Assembly: GCA_947474005.1 (NCBI GenBank)
Contig: CANJHI010000001.1
Location: forward strand, 1 to 64,000
Origin: Alphaproteobacteria bacterium
GTDB lineage: Bacteria > Pseudomonadota > Alphaproteobacteria > Reyranellales > Reyranellaceae
Length of the DNA stretch: 64,000 nucleotides
Reading direction: 5' to 3'
A program made the translations under genes and the position numbers. The notes under the pieces are model-generated. The model did not search any database, had not been told where the DNA came from, and worked only from the letters and a program-made list of their open reading frames with translations. Within the stretch, counting starts at the first letter, position 1, and each line of letters opens with the position of its first letter. Below, piece after piece: positions 6,728 to 16,204 of this stretch.

Positions 6728-7951
6728 CTAACCCGGCGCCGCACCCTGGGTGCCGACATAGACGGCATAGAGCGACTGGCTGGCTGCCATGAACAGCCGG
6801 TTGCGCTTGGGCCCGCCGAAACAGACGTTGCCGCAGATTTCGGGCAGGCGGATGCGACCCAGCAGCTTGCCCTCGGGGTTCCACACCGTGACGCCGCTGT
6901 AGCCCACCGCCCGGCCAGCATTGCTGGACACCCAGATGTTGCCGTCGACATCGGCGCGCAGCCCGTCGGGGCCGCACTTGATGCCGTCGACCATGAAGTC
7001 GGAGAACAGCTTGCGATTGGCGGGTTTGTTGTCGGCGCCGACGTCGAACACATAGACCTCGCCCTTGCCGCCCGGTCCGGTGTCGCCGGGCCCCTTGCCG
7101 GTGCTGGCGACGTAAAGCTTCTTGTAGTCGGGCGAGAAGCAGAGGCCGTTGGGGTCGGGCACCTGCTCTTCGGTCACCACGAGATCGACGCGGCCGCTGG
7201 GATCGATGCGATAGCAGTTGGTCGGCAGTTCGCGTTTGCCGGCGCCCATGCCGGGCGGCTGGCCGAGGGTGGGCTTCAGCCGGCCTGCTGCATTGCTCGG
7301 GCCTCCTGCCACATCGGGCGCGCCTTCGTAGAGCTGGCCGCCATAGGGCGGATCGGTGAACCAGTAGCTGCCGTCGGGATGCGGTACGATGTCGTTGGGC
7401 GAGTTCAGTTTCTTGCCTTGATAGTTGTCAGCCAGCACGCTCACCGAGCCGTCGAGCTCGTAGCGCACCACGCGGCGGGTGAGATGCTCGCAGGACAGCT
7501 GGCGGCCCTGGAAGTCGAAGCTGTTGCCGTTGCTGTTGTTCGACGGCAGGCGGAACACGCTGACGTGGCCGTCGTCCTCGAGCCAGCGCAGTTGCCGGTT
7601 GTTGGGGATGTCACTCCATAAGAGGTAGCGGCCTTCCGCGTTCCACGCCGGCCCCTCCGACCACAGCGCGCCGGTCCACAGGCGCGTGATGGCGGCGTTG
7701 GGCTGGGTGATGCCGTTGAAGGCTGGATCGACCGTGATCATGTCGGGATCGCGGAAGTAGGTCGTAGGGGCACCGTTTGGGCCGAAATCGCGCGGCGGAT
7801 TGGTGATGGTGCTGGGCGGGGCCGCCGGAGCTGGCGTCGCGACCGGCGCCTGCGCCAGGGCGATGCCCGGGGTCAGGGCGACGGCACCAATGCCGGCGAC
7901 CGCGATCAGGCCGCGGCGTGACAGGTCACGGCCGTGTGGCTGCTGTGCCAT
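6728..7951 (-). CDS. Exported SMP-30/gluconolactonase-like protein
   Basis: A 407-residue six-bladed beta-propeller protein of the SMP-30/gluconolaconase/LRE family. The N terminus DLSRRGLIAVAGIGAVALTPGIALAQA is a probable Tat signal (SRRG), so it acts in the periplasm. Family features include EGPAWNAEGRYLLWSDIPNNRQ, SPNDIVPHPDGSYWFTDPPYG, DPNGLCFSPDYKKLYV and GPDGLRADVDGNIWVSS, with the metal-binding Glu, Asn and Asp positions. Likely a lactonase for sugar or aromatic-derived lactones; convergence with pcaHG is suggestive but gives no proof of a shared path. Good ribosome site (GGAACACCC). Confidence 0.85.
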   Translation of the reverse strand: MAQQPHGRDLSRRGLIAVAGIGAVALTPGIALAQAPVATPAPAAPPSTITNPPRDFGPNGAPTTYFRDPDMITVDPAFNGITQPNAAITRLWTGALWSEGPAWNAEGRYLLWSDIPNNRQLRWLEDDGHVSVFRLPSNNSNGNSFDFQGRQLSCEHLTRRVVRYELDGSVSVLADNYQGKKLNSPNDIVPHPDGSYWFTDPPYGGQLYEGAPDVAGGPSNAAGRLKPTLGQPPGMGAGKRELPTNCYRIDPSGRVDLVVTEEQVPDPNGLCFSPDYKKLYVASTGKGPGDTGPGGKGEVYVFDVGADNKPANRKLFSDFMVDGIKCGPDGLRADVDGNIWVSSNAGRAVGYSGVTVWNPEGKLLGRIRLPEICGNVCFGGPKRNRLFMAASQSLYAVYVGTQGAAPG

Positions 7952-8069
7952 GGGTGTTCCTCCAAAGAATTTTTCTTTTGGGTAGCCGGAACAACGCGAC
8001 GCTACATGGCTGAAGGCTAAGTCCGGCGCTAGGGCGGCGGCAATGCCCGTGGGCGCACTTCTGGCCGCC

Positions 8070-8633
8070 CTAAATGTAGGCGACCTTCACGATCTCGATC
8101 TCTTCGTCGCCGGCCGGCGTCCGCAGCCGCACGACGTCCCCCTCCTGCGCGCGCAGGAGGGCGCGGGCGATGGGGGAGATCCAGCTCACGTGGCCCTTGG
8201 TCAGATCGACCTCGTCGACGCCCACGATCTTGACCGTGCGCTCCTTGTCCTCGGCATTGGCCGTCGTCACGGTGGCGCCGAAGAACACCTGATCTGTCTT
8301 GGCCCGCGTGGCCGGGTCGACGACCTCGGCATTGGCTAGCCGCTTGCTGAGGTAGCGGACGCGCCGGTCGATCTCGCGTAGGCGCTTCTTGCCGTAGATG
8401 TAGTCGCCGTTCTCCGAGCGGTCGCCGTTGCCGGCCGCCCAGGTCACGACCTTCACCACTTCAGGCCGCTCCTTGCGCATGAGCGTGCTCAACTCGTCCC
8501 GCATCCGGGCGAAGCCTTCGGGCGTCATGTAGTTCTTGGCGGTCGCCGGCAACCCGCCCATGTTCCCATCTAGGGCATCGGGCAGGTCGTCCTCGTCGTC
8601 GCCGTCGCTTTCCTTGGTGAAGGCCTTGCTCAT
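8070..8633 (-). CDS. greB: Transcription elongation factor GreB
   Basis: A 187-residue GreA/GreB-family factor that enters the RNA polymerase secondary channel and stimulates cleavage of backtracked RNA. The coiled-coil domain starts at KNYMTPEGFARMRDELSTLMRKERPEVVKVVTWAAGNGDRSENGDYIYGKKRLREID, with the conserved acidic tip (RSENGDYIYGK), followed by the FKBP-like C-terminal domain (VFFGATVTT...VSWISPIARALLRAQEGD). GreB-type motifs DRSENGDYIYGKKRLRE favour GreB. The N-terminal 30 residues are acidic and unusual. Start ATG at 8633 after AAGGA; the track's 1131-residue ORF upstream is antisense to urease. Divergent from ureD with only 30 bases between. Confidence 0.92.
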   Translation of the reverse strand: MSKAFTKESDGDDEDDLPDALDGNMGGLPATAKNYMTPEGFARMRDELSTLMRKERPEVVKVVTWAAGNGDRSENGDYIYGKKRLREIDRRVRYLSKRLANAEVVDPATRAKTDQVFFGATVTTANAEDKERTVKIVGVDEVDLTKGHVSWISPIARALLRAQEGDVVRLRTPAGDEEIEIVKVAYI

Positions 8634-8663
8634 TTCAGTCCTTAATCTATCAAGCAGGGGCCG

Positions 8664-9497
8664 ATGACAACCAGCTCGCCCCGCCTGCCCAGCCCGCCTC
8701 GTTTGCAGCGTGCCTCCGGCGAAAGCCGCGTCGCCTTTGCCGTGCGCGATGGCGAGACGCGGCTGGCCGACCTCTATCAACGCGATCCCTGCCGGGTCTT
8801 GTTCCCCGATCCCGAGCCGGGAGAGCCGCCCCAGGCGGTGCTGGTGACGACCTCGGGCGGCGTGGCCGGCGGTGATCGGCTCCGCATGGAGGTCGCGGCC
8901 GGCCCGGGCGCCCATGCCGTGGTGGCGACGCAGGCGGCGGAAAAGATCTATCGCGCCGCACCCGGCAGCGATCCCTGCCGGATCGACGTGGCGATCAATG
9001 TGGGGGCGGACGCCGTCCTCGACTGGCTGCCGCAGGAGACCATCGTCTTCCAGGGTGCGCGTCTGGTGCGCCGCACCGTGGCTGAGGTGGCGGCGGGGGC
9101 GTCGCTGCTCGGCTGCGAGATGGTCGTGCTGGGCCGTGGCGCCTCGGGCGAGCGCTTCGCCTCGGGCCTGCTGCTGGATTCGTGGTCGGTCCGCCGCGCC
9201 GGCCGGCTCGCCTGGACCGACACGCTGCGCGTCGAGGGCGAGACACCGGGCGGCGCGGGCTTTGGGACGGCCAATGCGCTGGCCACGATCATCGGCGTCT
9301 GGGACGACCCGCAGGCATTCTTCGAGAAGGCCCGTCCGCTCCTCGAGATCGAGGGCAAGATCCGGGCGGGCGTCACGGTCGTGAACGGCGTGATGGTGGC
9401 GCGGCTGCTGGGCGAGGCGACACAGGTGCGCGAAGCGGGTATCCGTTTTCTGAGCGGTCTGCGCGGCCAGAAGATGCCGCGCGTTTGGCATGTTTGA
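8664..9497 (+). CDS. ureD: Urease accessory protein UreD
   Basis: 277-residue UreD/UreH, which docks on apo-urease with UreF and UreG to insert nickel. Family blocks are present: RVLFPDPEPGEPPQAVLVTTSGGVAGGDRL, AVVATQAAEKIYRA and LDWLPQETIVFQGARL. First gene of the urease operon; ATG preceded by AGGGGCCG. Its promoter must lie within the 30-base gap or in greB. Cytosolic. Confidence 0.95.
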   Translation: MTTSSPRLPSPPRLQRASGESRVAFAVRDGETRLADLYQRDPCRVLFPDPEPGEPPQAVLVTTSGGVAGGDRLRMEVAAGPGAHAVVATQAAEKIYRAAPGSDPCRIDVAINVGADAVLDWLPQETIVFQGARLVRRTVAEVAAGASLLGCEMVVLGRGASGERFASGLLLDSWSVRRAGRLAWTDTLRVEGETPGGAGFGTANALATIIGVWDDPQAFFEKARPLLEIEGKIRAGVTVVNGVMVARLLGEATQVREAGIRFLSGLRGQKMPRVWHV

Positions 9498-9548
9498 TGC
9501 AGCTTCCGGCGGGTTATAGTCGAAGCTGAGAGCAGGGGAACTCGGCCA

Positions 9549-9851
9549 ATGAATCTGACGCCTCGGGAAAAGGACAAGCTTCTGGTCGCCATGGCGGCTG
9601 TCGTGGCCCGCCGGCGTCTCGAGCGCGGCGTAAAACTCAACCATCCCGAGGCCGTGGCCCTGATCTCCGACTTCGTCGTCGAGGGCGCGCGCGATGGCCG
9701 CTCGGTCGCCGATCTGATGCATGAGGGCGCCAGTGTCATCCGTCGCGAACAGGTGATGGAGGGGGTGGCCGAGATGATCCACGACATCCAGGTCGAGGCG
9801 ACTTTTCCCGACGGCACCAAGCTCGTCACCGTCCACGATCCGATCCGCTGA
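9549..9851 (+). CDS. ureA: Urease gamma subunit
   Basis: 100 residues, canonical length for UreA, starting [17 protein letters not shown] and containing [22 protein letters not shown] and the C-terminal [14 protein letters not shown]. Structural subunit of the (UreABC)3 holoenzyme, which hydrolyses urea to ammonia and carbamate. 51 bases after ureD and 12 bases before the fused ureBC; ribosome site AGGGGAACTCGGCCA. Confidence 0.97.
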   Translation: MNLTPREKDKLLVAMAAVVARRRLERGVKLNHPEAVALISDFVVEGARDGRSVADLMHEGASVIRREQVMEGVAEMIHDIQVEATFPDGTKLVTVHDPIR

Positions 9852-9863
9852 GGAGCACGGGCC

Positions 9864-11909
<2,046 letters not shown>

Positions 11910-11910
11910 C

Positions 11911-12399
11911 ATGAAGCGCGCCCTTGAAGTCGTCCGCGCCGGCCACTGGCCGACGCAGGACCGAACCGACACCGTCACCCTGCTGTTTGACGACCGCTAT
12001 CGCCGCCGCCTGCGCATGCTGGGCGATGGCGGCCTCGATTTCCTGCTCGATCTGGTCGAGCCAGTGGTGCTGCATTCCGGCGATGGGCTCAGGCTGGAGG
12101 AGGGCGGCTTCGTCGAAGTGAGGGCCGCCGACGAGGATCTCGTCGAGGTACGCGGCCACGATCCGGCCTCGTTTGCCCGGCTGGCATGGCATCTCGGCAA
12201 TCGCCACCTGCCCACGCAGATCGATAGCGATCGGATCCTGATCCGCGACGATCATGTCATCGTCGATATGCTGAAGGGGTTGGGCGCCGAGGTCCGTAAG
12301 GTGCGCGTACCGTTCGATCCCGAGGGCGGCGCCTACGGCCAGCACAATCACGATACCGGCCATCGTCATGGCGAGCTGCGTCCCGAGCGCCATGGCTAG
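11911..12399 (+). CDS. ureE: Urease accessory protein UreE (nickel chaperone)
   Basis: 162 residues. UreE delivers Ni2+ to the UreDFG complex. The N-terminal domain (DRTDTVTLLFDDRYRRRLRMLGDGG) and the C-terminal domain with LAWHLGNRHLPTQI, containing the conserved metal-binding His of GNRHLP, and DHVIVDMLKGLGAEV are intact. A modest His-rich tail (GQHNHDTGHRHGELRPERHG) adds nickel storage capacity. Begins 1 base after the ureBC stop, so translation is probably coupled; ureF starts 6 bases later. Confidence 0.93.
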   Translation: MKRALEVVRAGHWPTQDRTDTVTLLFDDRYRRRLRMLGDGGLDFLLDLVEPVVLHSGDGLRLEEGGFVEVRAADEDLVEVRGHDPASFARLAWHLGNRHLPTQIDSDRILIRDDHVIVDMLKGLGAEVRKVRVPFDPEGGAYGQHNHDTGHRHGELRPERHG

Positions 12400-12405
12400 T
12401 TCACG

Positions 12406-13089
12406 ATGACAAGCGATCCGCTCTACCGGCTGCTCGCTTGGCTGTCGCCGGCCTATCCGGTCGGCGCCTTCAGCTATAGCCATGGCGTGGAAACAGCGGT
12501 GGAGGAGGGATTCATCAAGGATCGCGCCTCGCTGATTGCCTGGTTGGAAAGCGTGATCGAGCGCGGCACCGGCCTGGTCGATGGGGCCCTGCTTGCTGCG
12601 GCGTGGCGCGCCGTCGATAGCGCCGATTGGCCGTCGTTCGATACAGTTGCCGAACGTGCAGCGGCGTGGCGGGGAACCTCCGAGATGGCGCTCGAATCGC
12701 GTCAGCAGGGCGGCTCTTTCCTGTCGATCACCCGGGCGGCCTGGCCGCATCCCGCTCTCGAGACGGGCCACGAGCGAACCGGTGGCGAGATGGCGCTGCC
12801 GGTGGCCGTGGCGCTGGCGGCGGCCGCGCACGGCATCGCGCTCGAGTCCGTCTTGGCCGCCTACCTGCATGCCTTTGCCGCCAACCTGATCTCGGCGGCG
12901 GTGCGAACCGTGCCGCTCGGCCAGACCGATGGCCAACGCGCCCTGGCGGCGCTGGAGCCTGCCGTGCGGCGGACGGTCGAGGCGGCGCTTGCGGCCGCCT
13001 CACTCGACGAGATCGGCACGGCGACGCCGCTGCTCGACTGGTGCTCGCTGCGCCATGAAACGCAATACACGCGGCTGTTCCGCTCATGA
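12406..13089 (+). CDS. ureF: Urease accessory protein UreF
   Basis: 227 residues. UreF bridges UreD-urease and the UreG GTPase during nickel insertion. Typical opening LYRLLAWLSPAYPVGAFSYSHGVETAVEEG and later AYLHAFAANLISAAVRTVPLGQTDGQ and [27 protein letters not shown] are present. Its stop overlaps the next start by ATGA, coupling it to the membrane protein gene that precedes ureG. Confidence 0.95.
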   Translation: MTSDPLYRLLAWLSPAYPVGAFSYSHGVETAVEEGFIKDRASLIAWLESVIERGTGLVDGALLAAAWRAVDSADWPSFDTVAERAAAWRGTSEMALESRQQGGSFLSITRAAWPHPALETGHERTGGEMALPVAVALAAAAHGIALESVLAAYLHAFAANLISAAVRTVPLGQTDGQRALAALEPAVRRTVEAALAAASLDEIGTATPLLDWCSLRHETQYTRLFRS

Positions 13090-13514
13090 CCGCGGTGCTG
13101 GCGTTCCTGCTGTTCGTCGGAGTCGGCGCCATTGCCGTCGTCCACGCCCTATGGGGTCTCGGCAGCACCTGGCCTGAGGCCAACCAGGAGGCGTTGGCGC
13201 GCGGTGTCGTGGGCGATGGTCGCAAGCGCATGCCGCCGTCCTGGCAGTGCTTCGCCGTGGCAGCCCTGCTGGCCGTGGTGGCACTGTGGCCCTGGTACGT
13301 GCTGGGACGCGGCCAGGAGCCGGCGGTGCTGACCGGCACCTTCGCAATTGCCGGCGCCTTCGTCGCCCGCGGCTGGGCCGGTTATAGTCCGCGCTGGCGG
13401 AGCCATTTCTACGACGAGCCGTTTGCCAGGCGCGACAAGCGGTACTATTCGCCCTACAGCCTGTTGCTCGGCGTGAGCTATCTCGCGCTGCTGGCCGGAG
13501 AAATGGAACGATGA
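13086..13514 (+). CDS. DUF3995-like membrane protein inside the urease operon
   Basis: 142 residues with about four membrane helices: [63 protein letters not shown] and [17 protein letters not shown]. The [16 protein letters not shown] stretch resembles the DUF3995 family. It is locked into the urease operon by 4-base ATGA overlaps at both ends, with ureF upstream and ureG downstream, so it is made in step with the accessory GTPase. No metal-binding cluster is seen, only scattered His, Cys and Trp. A role in nickel or urea handling is inference from position alone; it may equally be a passenger. Confidence 0.75.
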   Translation: MTAVLAFLLFVGVGAIAVVHALWGLGSTWPEANQEALARGVVGDGRKRMPPSWQCFAVAALLAVVALWPWYVLGRGQEPAVLTGTFAIAGAFVARGWAGYSPRWRSHFYDEPFARRDKRYYSPYSLLLGVSYLALLAGEMER

Positions 13515-14128
13515 ATGCGCGTGGTCCCCTGAGAGTGGGCGTGGGCGGTCCGGTCGGGTCGGGCAAGACGGCCCTGGTCGAGCGTCTGTGCAAGAGCATG
13601 CGCGATACTTACGACATCGCCGTCGTCACCAACGATATCTACACCAAGGAAGATGCCGAGTTCCTGACGCGCGCCGGCGCACTGGAACCGGACCGGATCG
13701 TCGGTGTCGAAACCGGCGGCTGTCCGCACACGGCGATCCGCGAGGACGCCTCGATCAACCTCGCCGCCGTCGCCGACATCGTCCGCAAGTGGCCGGCCCT
13801 CGAGATTGTCTTCGTCGAATCGGGCGGTGACAACCTTGCCGCCACCTTCTCGCCCGAACTGGCCGACCTCACCATCTACGTGATCGACGTCGCGGCCGGC
13901 GAGAAGATCCCGCGCAAGGGCGGGCCAGGGATCACGCGATCGGACCTGCTGGTGATCAACAAGATCGACCTGGCACCGCTGGTCGGTGCCAATCTCGATG
14001 TCATGGACCGCGACGCGCGCAAGATGCGTGGCGCCAGGCCTTTCATCTTTTCGAACCTGAAAGAGCACAAGGGTGTGGCGGAAGTTGCCGCCTTCATCGT
14101 GCGCCAGGGTGGCCTCACGGCGCGTTGA
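13511..14128 (+). CDS. ureG: Urease accessory GTPase UreG
   Basis: 205 residues. SIMIBI-class GTPase that powers nickel insertion into urease. P-loop [17 protein letters not shown] near residue 13-28, switch region with [18 protein letters not shown] holding the metal-binding Cys-Pro-His, Walker B-like [22 protein letters not shown], and the NKID specificity motif in [10 protein letters not shown]. Starts inside the stop of the membrane protein gene (ATGA). Last of the classic urease accessory genes; ureJ follows after 48 bases. Confidence 0.96.
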   Translation: MNARGPLRVGVGGPVGSGKTALVERLCKSMRDTYDIAVVTNDIYTKEDAEFLTRAGALEPDRIVGVETGGCPHTAIREDASINLAAVADIVRKWPALEIVFVESGGDNLAATFSPELADLTIYVIDVAAGEKIPRKGGPGITRSDLLVINKIDLAPLVGANLDVMDRDARKMRGARPFIFSNLKEHKGVAEVAAFIVRQGGLTAR

Positions 14129-14176
14129 TGTGGAAGATTGAGGGATGTGGAAGAATAGAGGAATGAGGAGAAGTCG

Positions 14177-14746
14177 ATGATCCGGACGATCTGCCTGACG
14201 GCCCTGTTGTTTGCCTTTGCCGGCCCCGCGTCGGCTCACCCCGGTCACGAAGCCTCCGGTTTCCTCCATCCCTTCACCGGGATCGATCACCTGCTGGCCA
14301 TGGTCGGCGTCGGCATTTGGGCCGCCCTGCTCGCAGCCCGGAAGCCACTGGCGGCCCTGCTCGTGCCGGCCGCCTTCCTCGCAATGATGGCTATTGGCGC
14401 AGCTGCCGGATTTGCGGGCATAAAATTGCCCATGGTTGAGGCAGTCATTCTGAGTTCGGTTTTCGTCTTTGGCGGTCTCATCATGGCTGCAGTGCGTCTG
14501 CCGTCGGCGGCAGCCATGGCGGTGGCCGGCCTGTTTGCTTTCTTCCATGGTTATGCCCACGCCCTCGAAGCGCCGGCCGATGGCGCCGGCACCTACATTT
14601 TGGGATTCCTGGCGGCGACCACCCTGCTGCAAGCAGCCGGATTGGGACTCGGCTGGGCGGCACTCCGCGTCCTCGGCGACATGGGATTGCGCGCCCTGGG
14701 CGGCGCCGTTCTGGCCGGCGGCGCCTTCGTCCTGATCGCGCAGTAG
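14177..14746 (+). CDS. ureJ: HupE/UreJ family membrane protein (probable nickel permease)
   Basis: 189 residues. Signal-like N terminus ends in ASAHPGHEASG; the family His motifs HPGH (about 21-24), HPFTGIDHLLAMVG (about 31-44) and FFHGYAHALEAP (about 123-134) are all present, with six predicted helices. HupE/UreJ proteins are linked to nickel uptake for hydrogenase or urease. Located between ureG and urtA, which supports nickel supply for urease. Ribosome site GAGGAGAAGTCG. The spacer before it has a repeated 'atgtggaaga' phrase. Confidence 0.9.
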   Translation: MIRTICLTALLFAFAGPASAHPGHEASGFLHPFTGIDHLLAMVGVGIWAALLAARKPLAALLVPAAFLAMMAIGAAAGFAGIKLPMVEAVILSSVFVFGGLIMAAVRLPSAAAMAVAGLFAFFHGYAHALEAPADGAGTYILGFLAATTLLQAAGLGLGWAALRVLGDMGLRALGGAVLAGGAFVLIAQ

Positions 14747-14773
14747 AAGTTTTCCCGGGCCGGGCGGGAAGTT

Positions 14774-14790
14774 TGGCACGGCATTCGCTT
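14774..14790 (+). promoter_or_regulatory. Sigma-54 (RpoN) type promoter of urtABCDE
   Basis: TTGGCACG-GCAT-TCGCTT matches the RpoN -24/-12 consensus TGGCACG-N4-TTGCW with one mismatch. The invariant GG (14775-14776) and GC (14787-14788) are separated by exactly 10 bases. The start point would fall near 14800, giving a leader of nearly 40 bases to the urtA ATG at 14838. Nitrogen control through NtrC fits urea transport genes. I could not point to clear NtrC sites upstream. Confidence 0.65.
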
Positions 14791-14837
14791 TCCATGTTCT
14801 CGGGCGGGGGAATTCCGTCGATAACAAGGAGAGCGGG

Positions 14838-16127
14838 ATGAAATTCGGATCGATGATGCGGACGGGCCTCGTTGCCGCCGGCCTCCTGGCTGGCGCTGCG
14901 GGCAGCGCGTTTGCCCAGGGGGCACCGATCAAGGTCGGTATTCTGCATTCACTGTCAGGCACGATGGCGATCAGCGAGACGACCCTCAAGGACGTCATGC
15001 TGATGCTGATCGAAGAGCAGAACAAGAAGGGCGGCGTTCTGGGCCGCAAGCTCGAGGCCGTCGTCGTCGACCCGGCATCGAACTGGCCGCTGTTCGCCGA
15101 GAAGGCGCGCGAGTTGCTGCAGAAGGACAAGGTGGCTGCGGTGTTCGGCTGCTGGACCTCGGTCAGCCGCAAGTCGGTCCTGCCGGTGTTCGAGGAGCTG
15201 AACGGCATCCTCTTCTACCCGGTGCAGTACGAAGGCGAAGAGAGCTCGCGCAACGTGTTCTATACCGGCGCCGCTCCGAACCAGCAGGCGATCCCGGCCG
15301 TCGACTATCTGATGGCCAACGAGAAAGTTCAGCGCTGGGTCCTGGCCGGCACGGACTACGTCTATCCGCGCACGACCAACAAGATCCTCGAGGCCTACCT
15401 CAAGCTGAAGGGCGTCAAGCAGGAAGACATCCTGATCAACTACACGCCGTTCGGTCACTCCGATTGGCAGTCGATCGTCGCCGACATCAAGAAGTTCGGC
15501 TCGGCCGGCAAGAAGACCGCCGTCGTGTCGACCATCAACGGCGACGCCAACGTTCCATTCTACAAGGAGCTCGGCAACCAGGGCATCAAGGCCAAGGACA
15601 TCCCGGTCGTGGCCTTCTCGGTCGGTGAAGAAGAGCTCGCCGGCATCGACACCAAGCCGCTGATCGGCCATCTCGCCGCCTGGAACTACTTCCAGTCGGT
15701 GAAGAACCCGACCAACGAGGCGTTCATCAAGACCTGGCAGACCTTCACCAAGAACCCGAAGCGGGTGACGAACGATCCGATGGAAGCCCACGTGATCGGC
15801 TTCGCCATGTGGATCGAGGCGGTGAAGAAGGCCGGCACGACCGATGCGGATGCGGTGATCGACGCCATGATCGGCATTGCCGTGCCGAACCTGACGGGTG
15901 GCCTTTCGGCGATGATGCCGAACCATCACATCACCAAGCCGGTTCTGATCGGCGAGATCCAGGGCAACGGTCAGTTCGACGTCGTGTCGTCGACCGCTCT
16001 GGTGCTCGGCGACGAATGGTCGGACTACCTGCCCGACTCCAAGGACCTGATCTCCGATTGGCGCAAGCCGATGAGCTGCGGCAACTTCAACGTTGTCACC
16101 GGCAAGTGCGGCGGCAAGGGCAAGTAG
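14838..16127 (+). CDS. urtA: Urea ABC transporter substrate-binding protein
   Basis: 429 residues. Periplasmic urea receptor, Leu/Ile/Val-binding-protein fold. Signal peptide MKFGSMMRTGLVAAGLLAGAAGSAFA. Family blocks IKVGILHSLSGTMAISE, FGCWTSVSRKSVLPVFEELNGILFYPVQYEGEE, AVDYLMANE and a C-terminal WRKPMSCGNFNVVTGKCGG characteristic of UrtA. Preceded by a sigma-54-type promoter and a good ribosome site (AAGGAGAGCGGG). Followed by a strong hairpin before urtB, usual where the receptor must exceed the permease in amount. Confidence 0.95.
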   Translation: MKFGSMMRTGLVAAGLLAGAAGSAFAQGAPIKVGILHSLSGTMAISETTLKDVMLMLIEEQNKKGGVLGRKLEAVVVDPASNWPLFAEKARELLQKDKVAAVFGCWTSVSRKSVLPVFEELNGILFYPVQYEGEESSRNVFYTGAAPNQQAIPAVDYLMANEKVQRWVLAGTDYVYPRTTNKILEAYLKLKGVKQEDILINYTPFGHSDWQSIVADIKKFGSAGKKTAVVSTINGDANVPFYKELGNQGIKAKDIPVVAFSVGEEELAGIDTKPLIGHLAAWNYFQSVKNPTNEAFIKTWQTFTKNPKRVTNDPMEAHVIGFAMWIEAVKKAGTTDADAVIDAMIGIAVPNLTGGLSAMMPNHHITKPVLIGEIQGNGQFDVVSSTALVLGDEWSDYLPDSKDLISDWRKPMSCGNFNVVTGKCGGKGK

Positions 16128-16153
16128 GCCCAACCGTCACCAACTCACAGGGG

Positions 16154-16177
16154 CGGGGCGACTTTCGAGTCGCCCCG
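16154..16177 (+). terminator. UUCG-loop hairpin between urtA and urtB
   Basis: CGGGGCGACT, loop ttcg, AGTCGCCCCG: a perfect 10-base-pair stem. A T-poor tail (ttctcatct) follows, so it is more likely a partial terminator or an mRNA-stabilising hairpin that favours the receptor transcript than a full stop. Confidence 0.7.
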
Positions 16178-16204
16178 TTCTCATCTCCGGGTTAATTCTC
16201 AGTC

